Shown one piece after another: positions 51,222 through 59,495 of a DNA stretch of 64,000 bases. Origin of the DNA: Salinimicrobium marinum (GTDB lineage: Bacteria; Bacteroidota; Bacteroidia; Flavobacteriales; Flavobacteriaceae). The DNA is taken from the NCBI RefSeq assembly GCF_014651535.1, contig NZ_BMXB01000010.1, positions 62,001 to 126,000 on the forward strand, read 5' to 3'. Made by a program: the position numbers and the translations under genes. A model generated the notes under the pieces. It saw only the letters and a program-made list of their open reading frames with translations. It ran no database searches and had not been told where the DNA came from. Each line of letters opens with the position of its first letter. Position 1 is the first letter of the stretch.

Positions 51222-52532
51222 TTACACTTTTTTCTGATCTACTTCCAGATTGCGTTTATTGCTCTTGAACGGCCGGATGATAAGCCTGGCTGCTTTATCA
51301 AAGTTCACGTAATTATAAACCCAGTTAAAGAAGGTTACGGTCCTGTTCCTAAAGCCTACCAGGAAATACAAATGGATAAACATCCAGATAAACCAGGCAA
51401 AAAATCCGCCGAATTTAAACCTGCCAAGATCCACCACGGCCCTGTTACGCCCAATGGTTGCCATGGTACCTTTGTCATTGTATTCAAAAGGAATCAGATC
51501 TTCTTTTCGTAGCATTCTTTTAATATTTTGAGCCAGATGTTTACCCTGCTGAATTGCCGGTTGTGCCACCATGGGATGACCTTTGGGATATTTCTCATTT
51601 TTCATGAGTGCAATGTCACCAATAGCAAATATATTTTCATAACCAGTCACCTGATTAAAAACATTTACCTCATACCTGTCTGCTCTTTCCACGATCGCTG
51701 AAGCATTTAGTCCCTGGATGGGCGCTCCAGATACTCCTGCTGCCCATATAAAAGTAGAGGTGTTAAAGATCAGCTCTTCATTATTGGTTTTTACCGTTGT
51801 CCCATCATATTCGCTCACCATAGTATTGAGGTGAATTTTTACCCCCAGCTCTTCAAGAAATTTCCGGGCGGCTTTAGATGCTTTTTCGCTCATGGGAGGT
51901 AAAACCCTGTCAAGGCCTTCCACAAGATGAATTTCGATCTCGTCGGGATCTAGATCCCTGAAATCCCGGGGAACGATATGATTTCTCACCTCAGCAATTG
52001 CACCGCATAACTCAACCCCTGTGGGACCGGCTCCTGCCACCACAAAATTGAGCAGCGTTTTTCTTTTTTCAGGATCGGCAGTTATGACAGCCTGCTCCAG
52101 GTTTTCTAAAATAAGGCTTCGTATGTTCAACGCCTGCGGAATGGTTTTCATCCACATGGCATTTTCTTCTATACTTTTATTTCCGAAGAAATTGGTTTTC
52201 GAGCCGGTGGCAATGACCAGGTAATCATATACCAGATCGCCAATATTGGTGTGAACAGTATTAACTTCAGGAGAAATTGAAGTCACTTCGGTCAATCTGA
52301 AGTAGCCTTCTCTGCTGTGGCGGGTAATCTTCCGAAGCGGGTACGCAATGGAATCGGGCTCTAGTCCTGAAGTGGACACCTGGTATAACAAAGGCTGAAA
52401 GGTGTGGTAGTTGTGACGGTCCAGCAGAACTACCTGTAATTGTTCCTTCAGAAGATTTTTTGCCAGGGACATGCCAGCGAACCCCCCTCCAATAATTACT
52501 ACTCTCGGCTTTTCAGAAATAGGAATATTCAT
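51222..52532 (-). CDS. ndh: Type II NADH dehydrogenase (NDH-2)
   Basis: 436 aa. Two Rossmann folds are visible: FAD site VVIIGGGFAGMSLAKNL (residues ~10-27) and NAD(P) site FVVAGAGPTGVELCGAIAE (~165-183). The quinone/FAD region includes GDIALMKNEKYPKGHPMVAQPAIQQGKHLAQNI. The C-terminal ~60 residues have a hydrophobic stretch (GFFAWFIWMFIHLYFLVGF) that anchors the enzyme to the inner membrane. It transfers electrons from NADH to menaquinone without pumping protons. The gene appears monocistronic; it is divergent from the sigma-factor gene across 126 bp. Confidence 0.94.
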   Translation of the reverse strand: MNIPISEKPRVVIIGGGFAGMSLAKNLLKEQLQVVLLDRHNYHTFQPLLYQVSTSGLEPDSIAYPLRKITRHSREGYFRLTEVTSISPEVNTVHTNIGDLVYDYLVIATGSKTNFFGNKSIEENAMWMKTIPQALNIRSLILENLEQAVITADPEKRKTLLNFVVAGAGPTGVELCGAIAEVRNHIVPRDFRDLDPDEIEIHLVEGLDRVLPPMSEKASKAARKFLEELGVKIHLNTMVSEYDGTTVKTNNEELIFNTSTFIWAAGVSGAPIQGLNASAIVERADRYEVNVFNQVTGYENIFAIGDIALMKNEKYPKGHPMVAQPAIQQGKHLAQNIKRMLRKEDLIPFEYNDKGTMATIGRNRAVVDLGRFKFGGFFAWFIWMFIHLYFLVGFRNRTVTFFNWVYNYVNFDKAARLIIRPFKSNKRNLEVDQKKV

Positions 52533-52658
52533 ACTAAAGCTATATTTTCCATAAAGTTATTGTTTCCGCAGCAAAATGTTTGCACGCGAACAAATTTTTT
52601 AAGCAATTTGTAACAATCGGGCAGGAAGCTACACTTATAAGAAGATCAAGTATAATTT

Positions 52659-53153
52659 GTGGAGAAAGAACTAGAACATCGTTTTGTTACCAATCTGGAA
52701 AAGCACCAGAATATCGTACACAAAATTTGCCGCATATATACCAATGATCAGGAATCTCACAATGATTTATTTCAGGAAATTACGATCCAGCTTTGGAAAG
52801 CCTTTCCAAAATTCAGGGGGGATGCCAAGTTTAGTACCTGGATGTACCGTGTAGCTTTAAATACGGCTATTACGCTCTACAGGAAATCAAAAAGAGGAAT
52901 TAAAACTCAAGATATAGATACTGTAAGTTTTAAAATAAAAGCCGACGAGTACAATGACGAAACAGAACAGCAACTAAAATTAATGTACACCGCTGTCAAG
53001 CAGTTAAATGATATTGACAAAGCATTGGTCTTTTTATATCTGGAAGACCAGTCATACAAGGAAATTTCGGAAACATTGGGGATAACCGAAGTAAATGCAA
53101 GAGTGAAAATGAACAGAGTGAAAACGAAATTAAAAAGCATTTTAAATCCGTAA
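52659..53153 (+). CDS. Sigma-70-family (ECF-type) RNA polymerase sigma factor
   Basis: 164 aa. Region 2 (~20-85): ICRIYTNDQESHNDLFQEITIQLWKAFPKFRGDAKFSTWMYRVALNTAI, with the core-binding and -10 recognition pattern. Region 4 (~110-160): LNDIDKALVFLYLEDQSYKEISETLGITEVNARVKMNRVKTKLKS, an HTH for the -35 element. The only start that keeps region 2 complete is GTG 52659, since the next ATG in frame is inside region 2 (WMYRVA). The next gene, 6 bp downstream, encodes a membrane protein that may be its antagonist. Targets are unknown. Confidence 0.92.
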   Translation: MEKELEHRFVTNLEKHQNIVHKICRIYTNDQESHNDLFQEITIQLWKAFPKFRGDAKFSTWMYRVALNTAITLYRKSKRGIKTQDIDTVSFKIKADEYNDETEQQLKLMYTAVKQLNDIDKALVFLYLEDQSYKEISETLGITEVNARVKMNRVKTKLKSILNP

Positions 53154-53159
53154 TAAGAA

Positions 53160-53798
53160 ATGGATGAACTGGATATTTTAAAACAGGACTGGAAAAGACA
53201 GGAGGCGAGCCTTCCCAAGCTCTCCTATGATGATATCTACAAGATGTTGTGGAAAAGGTCTTCTTCCATTGTAAAATGGATCTTTATAATAAGCATTATA
53301 GAATTGTTCCTGTCTACACTGCTTAGCATTATGTTTGCAGATAAGGCATACTGGGATGAAATGGAAAGGCTTCATTTAATAAATTTCACGTATGGCTTCT
53401 ATATTGTTAGCTATGCGATAACTTTTTATTTTATATATAAATTCTACAGAAATTACAGAAAGATCTCTACTACAGATGATGCTTCCACCCTTATGAAGAA
53501 TATCCTGAAAACACGGAGAACTGTCAAAATATATATTGCGTATGTTCTGATATCTACAGGATTTTCGGCTATTATCATTTCCTACTTTTCCATTAAAAAC
53601 CACCGTGCCACCCTGCAGGTAGAAGAAACAGCAAAATATACCTTCGAAACAATAGACTGGATCAAGTTTATTATTTTGGGCTTAATCGCGCTCGCAATTT
53701 TCTTAACCCTCATATGGCTTTTTTACAGATTGATCTACGGAATTCTTCTACGTAAGCTTAAACGCAACTACAAAGAACTGAGTAAACTGGAAATGTAA
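53160..53798 (+). CDS. Membrane protein co-transcribed with the sigma factor, possible anti-sigma partner
   Basis: 212 aa, not a recognised family. The soluble N-terminus of ~40 residues (MDELDILKQDWKRQEASLPK) is acidic/amphipathic, followed by four hydrophobic segments (about 38-60, 75-97, 118-140, 165-190) with short loops, and a basic C-terminus. The start lies 6 bp after the sigma-factor stop, so the pair is one operon. Many ECF sigma factors are followed by a membrane protein whose cytoplasmic N-terminus holds the sigma factor, which fits the layout here. No zinc-binding anti-sigma motif (HxxxCxxC) is visible, so the role is inferred from position only. Confidence 0.75.
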   Translation: MDELDILKQDWKRQEASLPKLSYDDIYKMLWKRSSSIVKWIFIISIIELFLSTLLSIMFADKAYWDEMERLHLINFTYGFYIVSYAITFYFIYKFYRNYRKISTTDDASTLMKNILKTRRTVKIYIAYVLISTGFSAIIISYFSIKNHRATLQVEETAKYTFETIDWIKFIILGLIALAIFLTLIWLFYRLIYGILLRKLKRNYKELSKLEM

Positions 53799-53896
53799 TT
53801 TAATAAGCTGAATGAAGTTAGGAATCGGATCGAAGACCAAGCCTGGTGTTACTATTTAAAAAATAAACTGCAGAAAGGTCTCCTGGATACATCTAT

Positions 53897-54700
53897 TTAA
53901 TACTCCCACTGCCGCTTTTTGTTCTCTTCTTCTATGGCTTCCAGTTCTTCCCGCGGAATAACTTTTAGGAAAGAAGAATGTTGTTCAATGGCATATTCCA
54001 GCTTTTCCACTATTTCCTCAATAGATTCATTTTCATAATCTATCACTAAAGGTTCTTTGATCTGAAAAGACTGAAGAATTCCGCGTTTTTTGATCCTGAT
54101 GCCTTTTTTATCAAAAGACCTTCTAAAGCCGTCTATGACAATGGGGATCACTATGGGTTTGTAGTTCTTGATGATATGGGCTGTTCCTTTCCTAATGGGT
54201 TTAAAAGGTTTAGTAGTACCCTGAGGAAAGGTGATCACCCAACCGTCTTCCAACGCCATTCCTATATTTTCTGTATCATTTGGGTTTACTTCCCGCTGAA
54301 CTTCTTTCCCTTTTTCCCGCCAGGTTCTTTCTACCGTTATAGCACCTGCATAGGCCATGATTCGGGTTAAAAGGCCTGCCTGCATCGTCTCTTTTGCGGC
54401 TACGTAATAGATGTTCAACTTGGGCTGCCACAAATAACCCACATTTTTAATAGAATCTACACGGCCGCTGAGGCTGGCATTGAACACATGGAACATTGCG
54501 GTAACGTCTGCGAAATAGGTTTGGTGATTGGAAACGAACAGAACATTGTTATGCGGTAGATTTTTAATGATCTCAGAACCTTCAATTTTTAATTCATTAA
54601 AACCTCTGTAACGTCGGTGGGACAATAATCCGAAAATGCGGATAAGCCACTTTTTGATCAATAAGAAATGTCCAAAAGGATTTTTTTTTAACAATCCCAT
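53897..54700 (-). CDS. 1-acyl-sn-glycerol-3-phosphate acyltransferase-like protein (PlsC family)
   Basis: 267 aa. PlsC fold with block I FVSNHQTYFADV and block III FPQGTTKPF. In most acyltransferases block I reads NHx4D; here it is NHx5D (N-H-QTYFA-D), with one extra residue, and block III has Gln-Gly-Thr-Thr where PEGTR is usual. A hydrophobic segment near the N-terminus may bind the membrane. The expected reaction is acylation of a lysophosphatidate or related lipid. It follows the NUDIX gene by 47 bp on the same strand and is probably co-transcribed. A role in membrane-lipid synthesis is likely; the exact acceptor is uncertain because of the motif differences. Confidence 0.85.
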   Translation of the reverse strand: MGLLKKNPFGHFLLIKKWLIRIFGLLSHRRYRGFNELKIEGSEIIKNLPHNNVLFVSNHQTYFADVTAMFHVFNASLSGRVDSIKNVGYLWQPKLNIYYVAAKETMQAGLLTRIMAYAGAITVERTWREKGKEVQREVNPNDTENIGMALEDGWVITFPQGTTKPFKPIRKGTAHIIKNYKPIVIPIVIDGFRRSFDKKGIRIKKRGILQSFQIKEPLVIDYENESIEEIVEKLEYAIEQHSSFLKVIPREELEAIEEENKKRQWEY

Positions 54701-54747
54701 ACGTTCAGTTTCATTTTAACAGAATTACAAAGATACTAATTCATTAC

Positions 54748-55389
54748 TTACAGCACCTGCTTCAATATTTCTTTCATCTCACTCAGCATCATGGCGGTTG
54801 CTCCCCAAACAACATGTCCACTCAGCAAAAACGCCGGCACCTCAATATTTTTCGCATAAGAGGTACTTAAGGTTTGCCGGGTTAAGCAGGAATCACTTAA
54901 AAAATCTTCCAGAGCTATTTCCAACACCGCTTCCACTTCCGATTCCTGCGGTACGAGCACTGGAGTTTTGTCCATGATGCCGATATACGGCTGAACCCAG
55001 AAATTGCTTGGCGGAATATAGATCTGCGTCATTTTTTTTACTACCCTGATATCCCGCTGTGGAATTCCAACTTCTTCTTCCGTTTCCCGAAGGGCCGTTT
55101 CCTCCAGGTCTCGATCTTCTTCTTCCACGCGACCTCCCGGAAAGCCTACCTGATTGGAATGAACTCCTTTATAAGTTTTCCGAAGGATCAATACAAACCT
55201 GGTTTTTGCGTCTTCATCTGGATAAAAAACAGCCATTACCGCAGCCTGACTCGGTTCCTTCTTCTGTAAATTGGGTTTCTCCAATTCCTTCAATCTTAAA
55301 AGAGGAGCCAATTTATAGTGTGCATCTTCTCCGGGTAGGTTTATTTTTTTTAATTTCGGACTTTTACATTTAAATTCCTGAAAATCCAT
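54748..55389 (-). CDS. NUDIX hydrolase, CoA pyrophosphatase type
   Basis: 213 aa from ATG 55389 (MDFQEFKCKSPKLK), the family-typical start; the frame stays open to 55539, but that part lies over the cyclophilin gene and matches nothing. The NUDIX box is present: GGRVEEEDRDLEETALRETEEEVGI. The preceding segment (VLILRKTYKGVHSNQVGFPGG) and VQPYIGIMDKTP fit the CoA diphosphatase (NudL) group, which splits CoA or acyl-CoA into adenosine 3',5'-bisphosphate and phosphopantetheine. Its ATG overlaps the ATG of the divergent cyclophilin gene by two bases (CATG at 55387-55390), so both promoters must lie in the opposite coding sequence. Confidence 0.9.
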   Translation of the reverse strand: MDFQEFKCKSPKLKKINLPGEDAHYKLAPLLRLKELEKPNLQKKEPSQAAVMAVFYPDEDAKTRFVLILRKTYKGVHSNQVGFPGGRVEEEDRDLEETALRETEEEVGIPQRDIRVVKKMTQIYIPPSNFWVQPYIGIMDKTPVLVPQESEVEAVLEIALEDFLSDSCLTRQTLSTSYAKNIEVPAFLLSGHVVWGATAMMLSEMKEILKQVL

Positions 55390-56137
55390 GTTTCGACACC
55401 TTTCTATTTTTTTATGCCTGGTTCTGATTTTGGCAAGTTGTGAAGATAACAAATCTTCCAAAGAAAAAAGTGCTACATCCACACAGGAAGTAACGGAAAA
55501 GACAGAAATTTCTTCCGAAGAAAAAGAAGAGGGAAACAAGGCTGAAAAAGAAGCTACAGATTCAAAAAATTACCAGAATGCCGAGGGTCCTGTAATAGTT
55601 CAGGAGGAGTTTATTCCTTTCATGACTGAATATGGAAAAGAGAACCCCGAAGATAAAATAAGGATCTCTACCCGATTTGGGGATATTGATGTTCAGCTTT
55701 TCCACGATACCCCGCTGCACCGTGCCAATTTTATTTTCCTGGTAAAGAATGATTATTTTGATGAAACTATGTTTCACCGCGTAGCCGAAGGTTTTGTGAT
55801 TCAGGGTGGTAATTCAGATAACCCCTCTACAAACGTTAAAAGGCACCATATAGGTGACTACCTTATTCCCAGTGAATTTGAGCCGGGACACCGTCACGTG
55901 CGCGGTGCGTTTTCCGCAGCGAAATACAGTGAACAGAATGTGGCAAAAGCTTCTTCTCCCTATGAGTTCTTCATTGTACAAAGTGAAAGAGGCGCGCATC
56001 ACCTGGATAACGACCACACGGTCTTTGGAAGGGTCATTTCCGGGATGGAGGTGGTAGATGAAATTAATAAGGTAGAAACAGACAGCCAGGAATGGCCCAT
56101 GAAGAACATTTATATAGATGTTGAGATCATGGAATAA
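55388..56137 (+). CDS. Peptidylprolyl isomerase (cyclophilin type), lipoprotein
   Basis: 249 aa. The start at 55388 gives a lipoprotein signal MFRHLSIFLCLVLILASC (C18). A charged linker rich in Lys/Glu/Ser (~20-70) precedes the cyclophilin domain (~95-248): ISTRFGDIDVQLFHDTPLHRANFIFLVKNDYFDETMFHRVAEGFVIQGG, then HVRGAFSAAKYSEQNVAKASSPYEFFIVQ and FGRVISGMEVVDEI. The catalytic Arg sits in FHRVAEGFVIQGG; the usual active-site Trp/Phe positions are partly changed, as is common in Bacteroidota members. It catalyses proline isomerisation in the periplasm. The stop abuts the convergent RDD gene with no gap. Confidence 0.93.
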   Translation: MFRHLSIFLCLVLILASCEDNKSSKEKSATSTQEVTEKTEISSEEKEEGNKAEKEATDSKNYQNAEGPVIVQEEFIPFMTEYGKENPEDKIRISTRFGDIDVQLFHDTPLHRANFIFLVKNDYFDETMFHRVAEGFVIQGGNSDNPSTNVKRHHIGDYLIPSEFEPGHRHVRGAFSAAKYSEQNVAKASSPYEFFIVQSERGAHHLDNDHTVFGRVISGMEVVDEINKVETDSQEWPMKNIYIDVEIME

Positions 56138-56851
56138 CTACCGCTGCGTAAAATAATTATAATCTTTAATCACAGTTTTTAGGAAATCGGCCGGTCTTTG
56201 TTCCGGAGAAACATTCAGAATTTCAGATACTTTATCAGAGAGCGAACGAATGATCTTGTAATTTCTATTCCGAATAGAATCCTGATACAAATTCTTGATA
56301 TCCTGCACATCTTTATCAGAGAGAACCGTCACCTGAGGATACATTGGCTGGTAATCTTCAGGAACATCTGTCAACACCGTCTGATTAAGATTTACCTGAG
56401 CTTTTTCAGAAATTACAGTGGTCCCGGCTGCAAGATCTCCTAATCGTTGCCCTTTTCCATTAAACAAAATAGTTACTACTGCTACACTTCCGCTGGTAAT
56501 GGTTATGTCTATAAAACGCAAAAGCCATCGCACAATATAATTAGAAAAAGCAGGCCTGGAACCATCTATTTTCACCACCCTCAGCTTTAATGCAGCTTTC
56601 CCGGGAGTTTGTCCGTTCCATAAACTTTCCCATACCAGGAAATATAAAAACAGAGGTAACCCTATCACCAGCATAAAAACCCACTCTTCTCCCTGGGTCA
56701 TCTCCAGACTTCCCATCACAAAGCTTATCATTATCACGTATGACAGCATAATTAGGCCGTCTATGAAGTAGGCAAGAATACGTTCTCCCACCCCTGCAAC
56801 ATTTTGAGTAATAGTAATATTTTGAGCGGTTTCAATTTGAAAATTATCCAT
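56138..56851 (-). CDS. RDD-family membrane protein
   Basis: 237 aa. The N-terminus carries the RDD signature: VGERILAYFIDGLIMLSYVIMISF, with Arg and the later Asp pair of the family (FIDITITSGSVAVVTILFNGKGQRLGDLAAGTTVI). About three membrane helices lie in residues 25-135. The ~100-residue C-terminus is soluble (TDVPEDYQPMYPQVTVLSDKDVQDIKNLYQ). The function of the family is debated (some members are ion transporters). The gene is divergent, with only 34 bp, from the SpoIIM-type gene that heads the MoxR operon, a conserved pairing that suggests a common role. Confidence 0.9.
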   Translation of the reverse strand: MDNFQIETAQNITITQNVAGVGERILAYFIDGLIMLSYVIMISFVMGSLEMTQGEEWVFMLVIGLPLFLYFLVWESLWNGQTPGKAALKLRVVKIDGSRPAFSNYIVRWLLRFIDITITSGSVAVVTILFNGKGQRLGDLAAGTTVISEKAQVNLNQTVLTDVPEDYQPMYPQVTVLSDKDVQDIKNLYQDSIRNRNYKIIRSLSDKVSEILNVSPEQRPADFLKTVIKDYNYFTQR

Positions 56852-56885
56852 TTAATACGTTTCTTTGAGACAAATAAAAAAGTAA

Positions 56886-57866
56886 ATGCGAGAGGCTGCT
56901 TTTGTCAAGCAAAATAAGGATAAATGGTTAAAATTTGAAAATGCGCTTCAAAATAACTCATTTATTTCTCCAGATGAACTTTCGGCATTATACCTGGAAG
57001 TAACAGATCATTTGAGCTACGCAAAAACCTTTTATCCTCAAAGCAATACTTCTCAATACCTCAACAGTTTAGCTTCCCGGGCACATCAAAAAATCTACAA
57101 GAACAAAAGGGAATCCAGAAGCCGTTTTATCAGCTTTTTTATAGACGAATTTCCGAGAGAGTTTTACCAGTACCGCAAACAGTTCCTGCTGGCTTTCTGC
57201 ATCTTTGTACTTTTTTCGGCGGTGGGTGCATTTTCGGCTGCCAGTGACGGCGCATTTGTAAGGTCGATCATGGGAGATGCCTATGTAAACATGACCCTCG
57301 AAAATATTGCGAACGATGATCCCATGGCCGTGTACAAAAAAATGGGAGAAGTAGACATGTTTTTAGGAATAACAATCAATAACATCCGGGTTGCCCTTTA
57401 CGCTTTTGTCTTCGGAATATTTTTAGGCTTAGGCACGGTCTTTATGATCATGCAGAACGCCGTTATGTTAGGATCCTTCCAGTATTTCTTTTATGAAAAG
57501 GGGCTGCTGTGGGAATCGGTAAGAACCATCTGGATCCATGGCACTATAGAAATTTCGGTTATTATTGTTGCTGCCTGCGCCGGGCTGGTCGTTGGGAAAA
57601 GCATTCTATTTCCGCAAACTTATACAAGGCTCACATCCTTTGTAAAGGGTGTAAAAGCCGGATTGAAAATCGTCATTAGTACCATTCCTTTTTTTATCAT
57701 CGCAGGATTTCTGGAAGGTTTTGTAACGCGCCATACCGAAATGCCCGACTGGCTGGCGATTCTTATTATTACAACCTCGTTTGCACTGATCCTGTTTTAT
57801 TACGTGATCTATCCTTTCCTATTAAATAAAGAACCTCAACATGACAGAAAATTACATTCAGTTTAA
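56886..57866 (+). CDS. Stage II sporulation protein M (SpoIIM/DUF95)-like membrane protein
   Basis: 326 aa. An N-terminal soluble part (~1-95: VKQNKDKWLKFENALQNNSFISPDELSALYLEVTDHLSYAKTFYPQ) is typical of the family, followed by about five membrane helices. FLGITINNIRVALYAFVFGIFLGLGTVFMIMQNAVMLGSFQYFF and ESVRTIWIHGTIEISVIIVAACAGLVVG contain the HG-E signature of DUF95. This non-sporulating lineage uses it in a general envelope role; in Bacteroidota it always seems to travel with RDD, DUF4129, MoxR and DUF58 genes. It overlaps the next gene by 26 bp, suggesting translational coupling. Confidence 0.9.
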   Translation: MREAAFVKQNKDKWLKFENALQNNSFISPDELSALYLEVTDHLSYAKTFYPQSNTSQYLNSLASRAHQKIYKNKRESRSRFISFFIDEFPREFYQYRKQFLLAFCIFVLFSAVGAFSAASDGAFVRSIMGDAYVNMTLENIANDDPMAVYKKMGEVDMFLGITINNIRVALYAFVFGIFLGLGTVFMIMQNAVMLGSFQYFFYEKGLLWESVRTIWIHGTIEISVIIVAACAGLVVGKSILFPQTYTRLTSFVKGVKAGLKIVISTIPFFIIAGFLEGFVTRHTEMPDWLAILIITTSFALILFYYVIYPFLLNKEPQHDRKLHSV

Positions 57867-58719
57867 AAAACAAAGAGAGCTGGGAGATATCATAACAGAT
57901 ACTTTTAGCTTCTTAAGAGCGAATTATAAACTTCTTTTTAAACTGATCTTTAAGATCGCAGGACCTGCTTTTCTTGTACTCCTCCTCGCCCTCACGTACT
58001 ATTCCTATCTTAGTTTAGAAACCCTCGAAACCTCAATTTTTGATATGGCTGCCACTTTGGATGTGGGGACCTATTTAATCACAGGAGCTGTGCTGCTCTT
58101 CTCCATGCTTGCTTTTTCTGTCTTGTTGTATGGAACGGTATTGCATTTTATCAGTTCATATATAAAAAATAACGGAACCGTTCTGGAAGACGAAGTAAAA
58201 CAAGGCGTGAAATATGACTTCGGAAATCTACTGGGGCTCCTGGTGCTTTGCGGGATCATCCTTTTCTTCGGCCTTATTCTGTGTGTTATCCCGGGAGTTT
58301 ACCTGTGGGTGCCAGTATCTATAGCTCCTGCTGTCATGGTTTTTGGCAGGCAGTCCATTTCAGACGCTATCGGCGAGGCTTTTAAGCTCATTAAAGACAA
58401 CTGGTGGATGACCTTCTTCACCCTGCTGGTAATGACCATTCTAGTATATATTGTTGGTTTGATCTTTCAAATTCCTTTGTTCATCTACTATTTTATCAAA
58501 ACCTTCACGATGGCACAGGAGGGTTCTGCAGCCGATCCTTCTACTTTGTTTGACTGGGTATATGTAGTTTTCAATGTAATATCTAATTTAGCTCAATACC
58601 TGCTTTCCACGATCATCGTGGTGGCCACTGCTTTTATTTATTATGATCTTAATGAAAAGAAAAATTTCACAGGAACCTATGAAACCATTTCTAATTTAGG
58701 TTCTTCAGAAAAAAAATAA
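57841..58719 (+). CDS. Multi-pass membrane protein of the MoxR operon
   Basis: 292 aa. A short cytoplasmic start (MTENYIQFKKQRELGDIITDTFSFLRANYKLLFKLI) is followed by about six hydrophobic segments. The start QRELGDIITDTFSFLRANYK resembles the membrane domain seen in some glycerophosphodiester phosphodiesterases, but no catalytic domain is present. Its position, overlapping SpoIIM by 26 bp and DUF4129 by one base (TAATG), suggests tight stoichiometry within a membrane complex. I cannot assign a function beyond membership of this conserved operon. Confidence 0.85.
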   Translation: MTENYIQFKKQRELGDIITDTFSFLRANYKLLFKLIFKIAGPAFLVLLLALTYYSYLSLETLETSIFDMAATLDVGTYLITGAVLLFSMLAFSVLLYGTVLHFISSYIKNNGTVLEDEVKQGVKYDFGNLLGLLVLCGIILFFGLILCVIPGVYLWVPVSIAPAVMVFGRQSISDAIGEAFKLIKDNWWMTFFTLLVMTILVYIVGLIFQIPLFIYYFIKTFTMAQEGSAADPSTLFDWVYVVFNVISNLAQYLLSTIIVVATAFIYYDLNEKKNFTGTYETISNLGSSEKK

Positions 58720-59495
58720 TGCGCATTCTATTCATTTTCATGTTTTTAAGCTTTCATGGCTTCAGTTTTACTGAAACGGTGCAGGATACCACGGAAAATG
58801 AACAGATAGAAATTGAGGTTCCGGCCGAAGCATCACCTTCCCCATCCCCACTGCAATTTGACAGGGAAAAATTAAATTCCTATAAGGAGCAGCCCGAATT
58901 TGATTATACCGAGGAAGTAGCAGAAGAAAACTGGTGGACAAAATTTAAACGTTACCTGCAGTTACAATGGCAAAAATTCCTGAACTGGTTATTCGGCGAT
59001 CATAATCCCAACAGCTTTGTTCTTTTCCTGCTGGAGATTTTACCCTACCTCATCCTTGCCGGAATCTTGGGTTTTGCAGTTTGGCTGTTCATCAAGTTAA
59101 ATCCGGGCGGTGCCTTTCTTAGCAATCCCAAAGCCGGAAGTGTATTTTTAAATGAAGAGGAGGAGATCGTACAATCCAGGGATATCAGAAAATTGATCGA
59201 TGAAGCTGTTGCAGGAGAAAATTACCGGTTGGCCGTCCGCTATCATTACCTCCTGATTCTTCAGCTGTTATCACAGGCAGGGTACATAGATTATCAATTT
59301 CCAAAAACCGATGAAGAGTATCTTGCTGAAATAGAAAAAGAACCGCTTAAAAATCAGTTTAAAAAAATCACCCGGATCTACGATTTCATCTGGTACGGTA
59401 GTTTTGAGGTGACCCGGGAAAATTATCCGAAAGCGGAAAAGGAGTTCCAAAAAATGCAGCAAATAATCAATAAGAGAGATGAGCAAAACCTATAA
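58719..59495 (+). CDS. DUF4129 domain-containing membrane protein
   Basis: 258 aa. Signal or first helix at 1-20, a polar linker, then an amphipathic Trp/Lys-rich stretch (ENWWTKFKRYLQLQWQKFLNWLFG) and a membrane helix (~105-128, FVLFLLEILPYLILAGILGFAVWLFI). The C-terminal DUF4129 domain (~150-255) shows DIRKLIDEAVAGENYRLAVRYHYLLILQLLSQAGYI ... YDFIWYGSFEV. DUF4129 is found fused to transglutaminases or in MoxR operons, with unknown function. It overlaps the following gene by 17 bp. Confidence 0.92.
   Translation: MRILFIFMFLSFHGFSFTETVQDTTENEQIEIEVPAEASPSPSPLQFDREKLNSYKEQPEFDYTEEVAEENWWTKFKRYLQLQWQKFLNWLFGDHNPNSFVLFLLEILPYLILAGILGFAVWLFIKLNPGGAFLSNPKAGSVFLNEEEEIVQSRDIRKLIDEAVAGENYRLAVRYHYLLILQLLSQAGYIDYQFPKTDEEYLAEIEKEPLKNQFKKITRIYDFIWYGSFEVTRENYPKAEKEFQKMQQIINKRDEQNL

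Noticed and set aside
52651..52659. TATAATTTG as the -7 box of the sigma-factor gene
   Set aside because: It overlaps the GTG start codon, so transcription would begin inside the gene; spacing of TA and TTTG is also off by one.
55390..55539. Extension of the NUDIX protein by 50 residues to 55539
   Set aside because: The segment overlaps the signal peptide of the divergent cyclophilin gene and has no family similarity.
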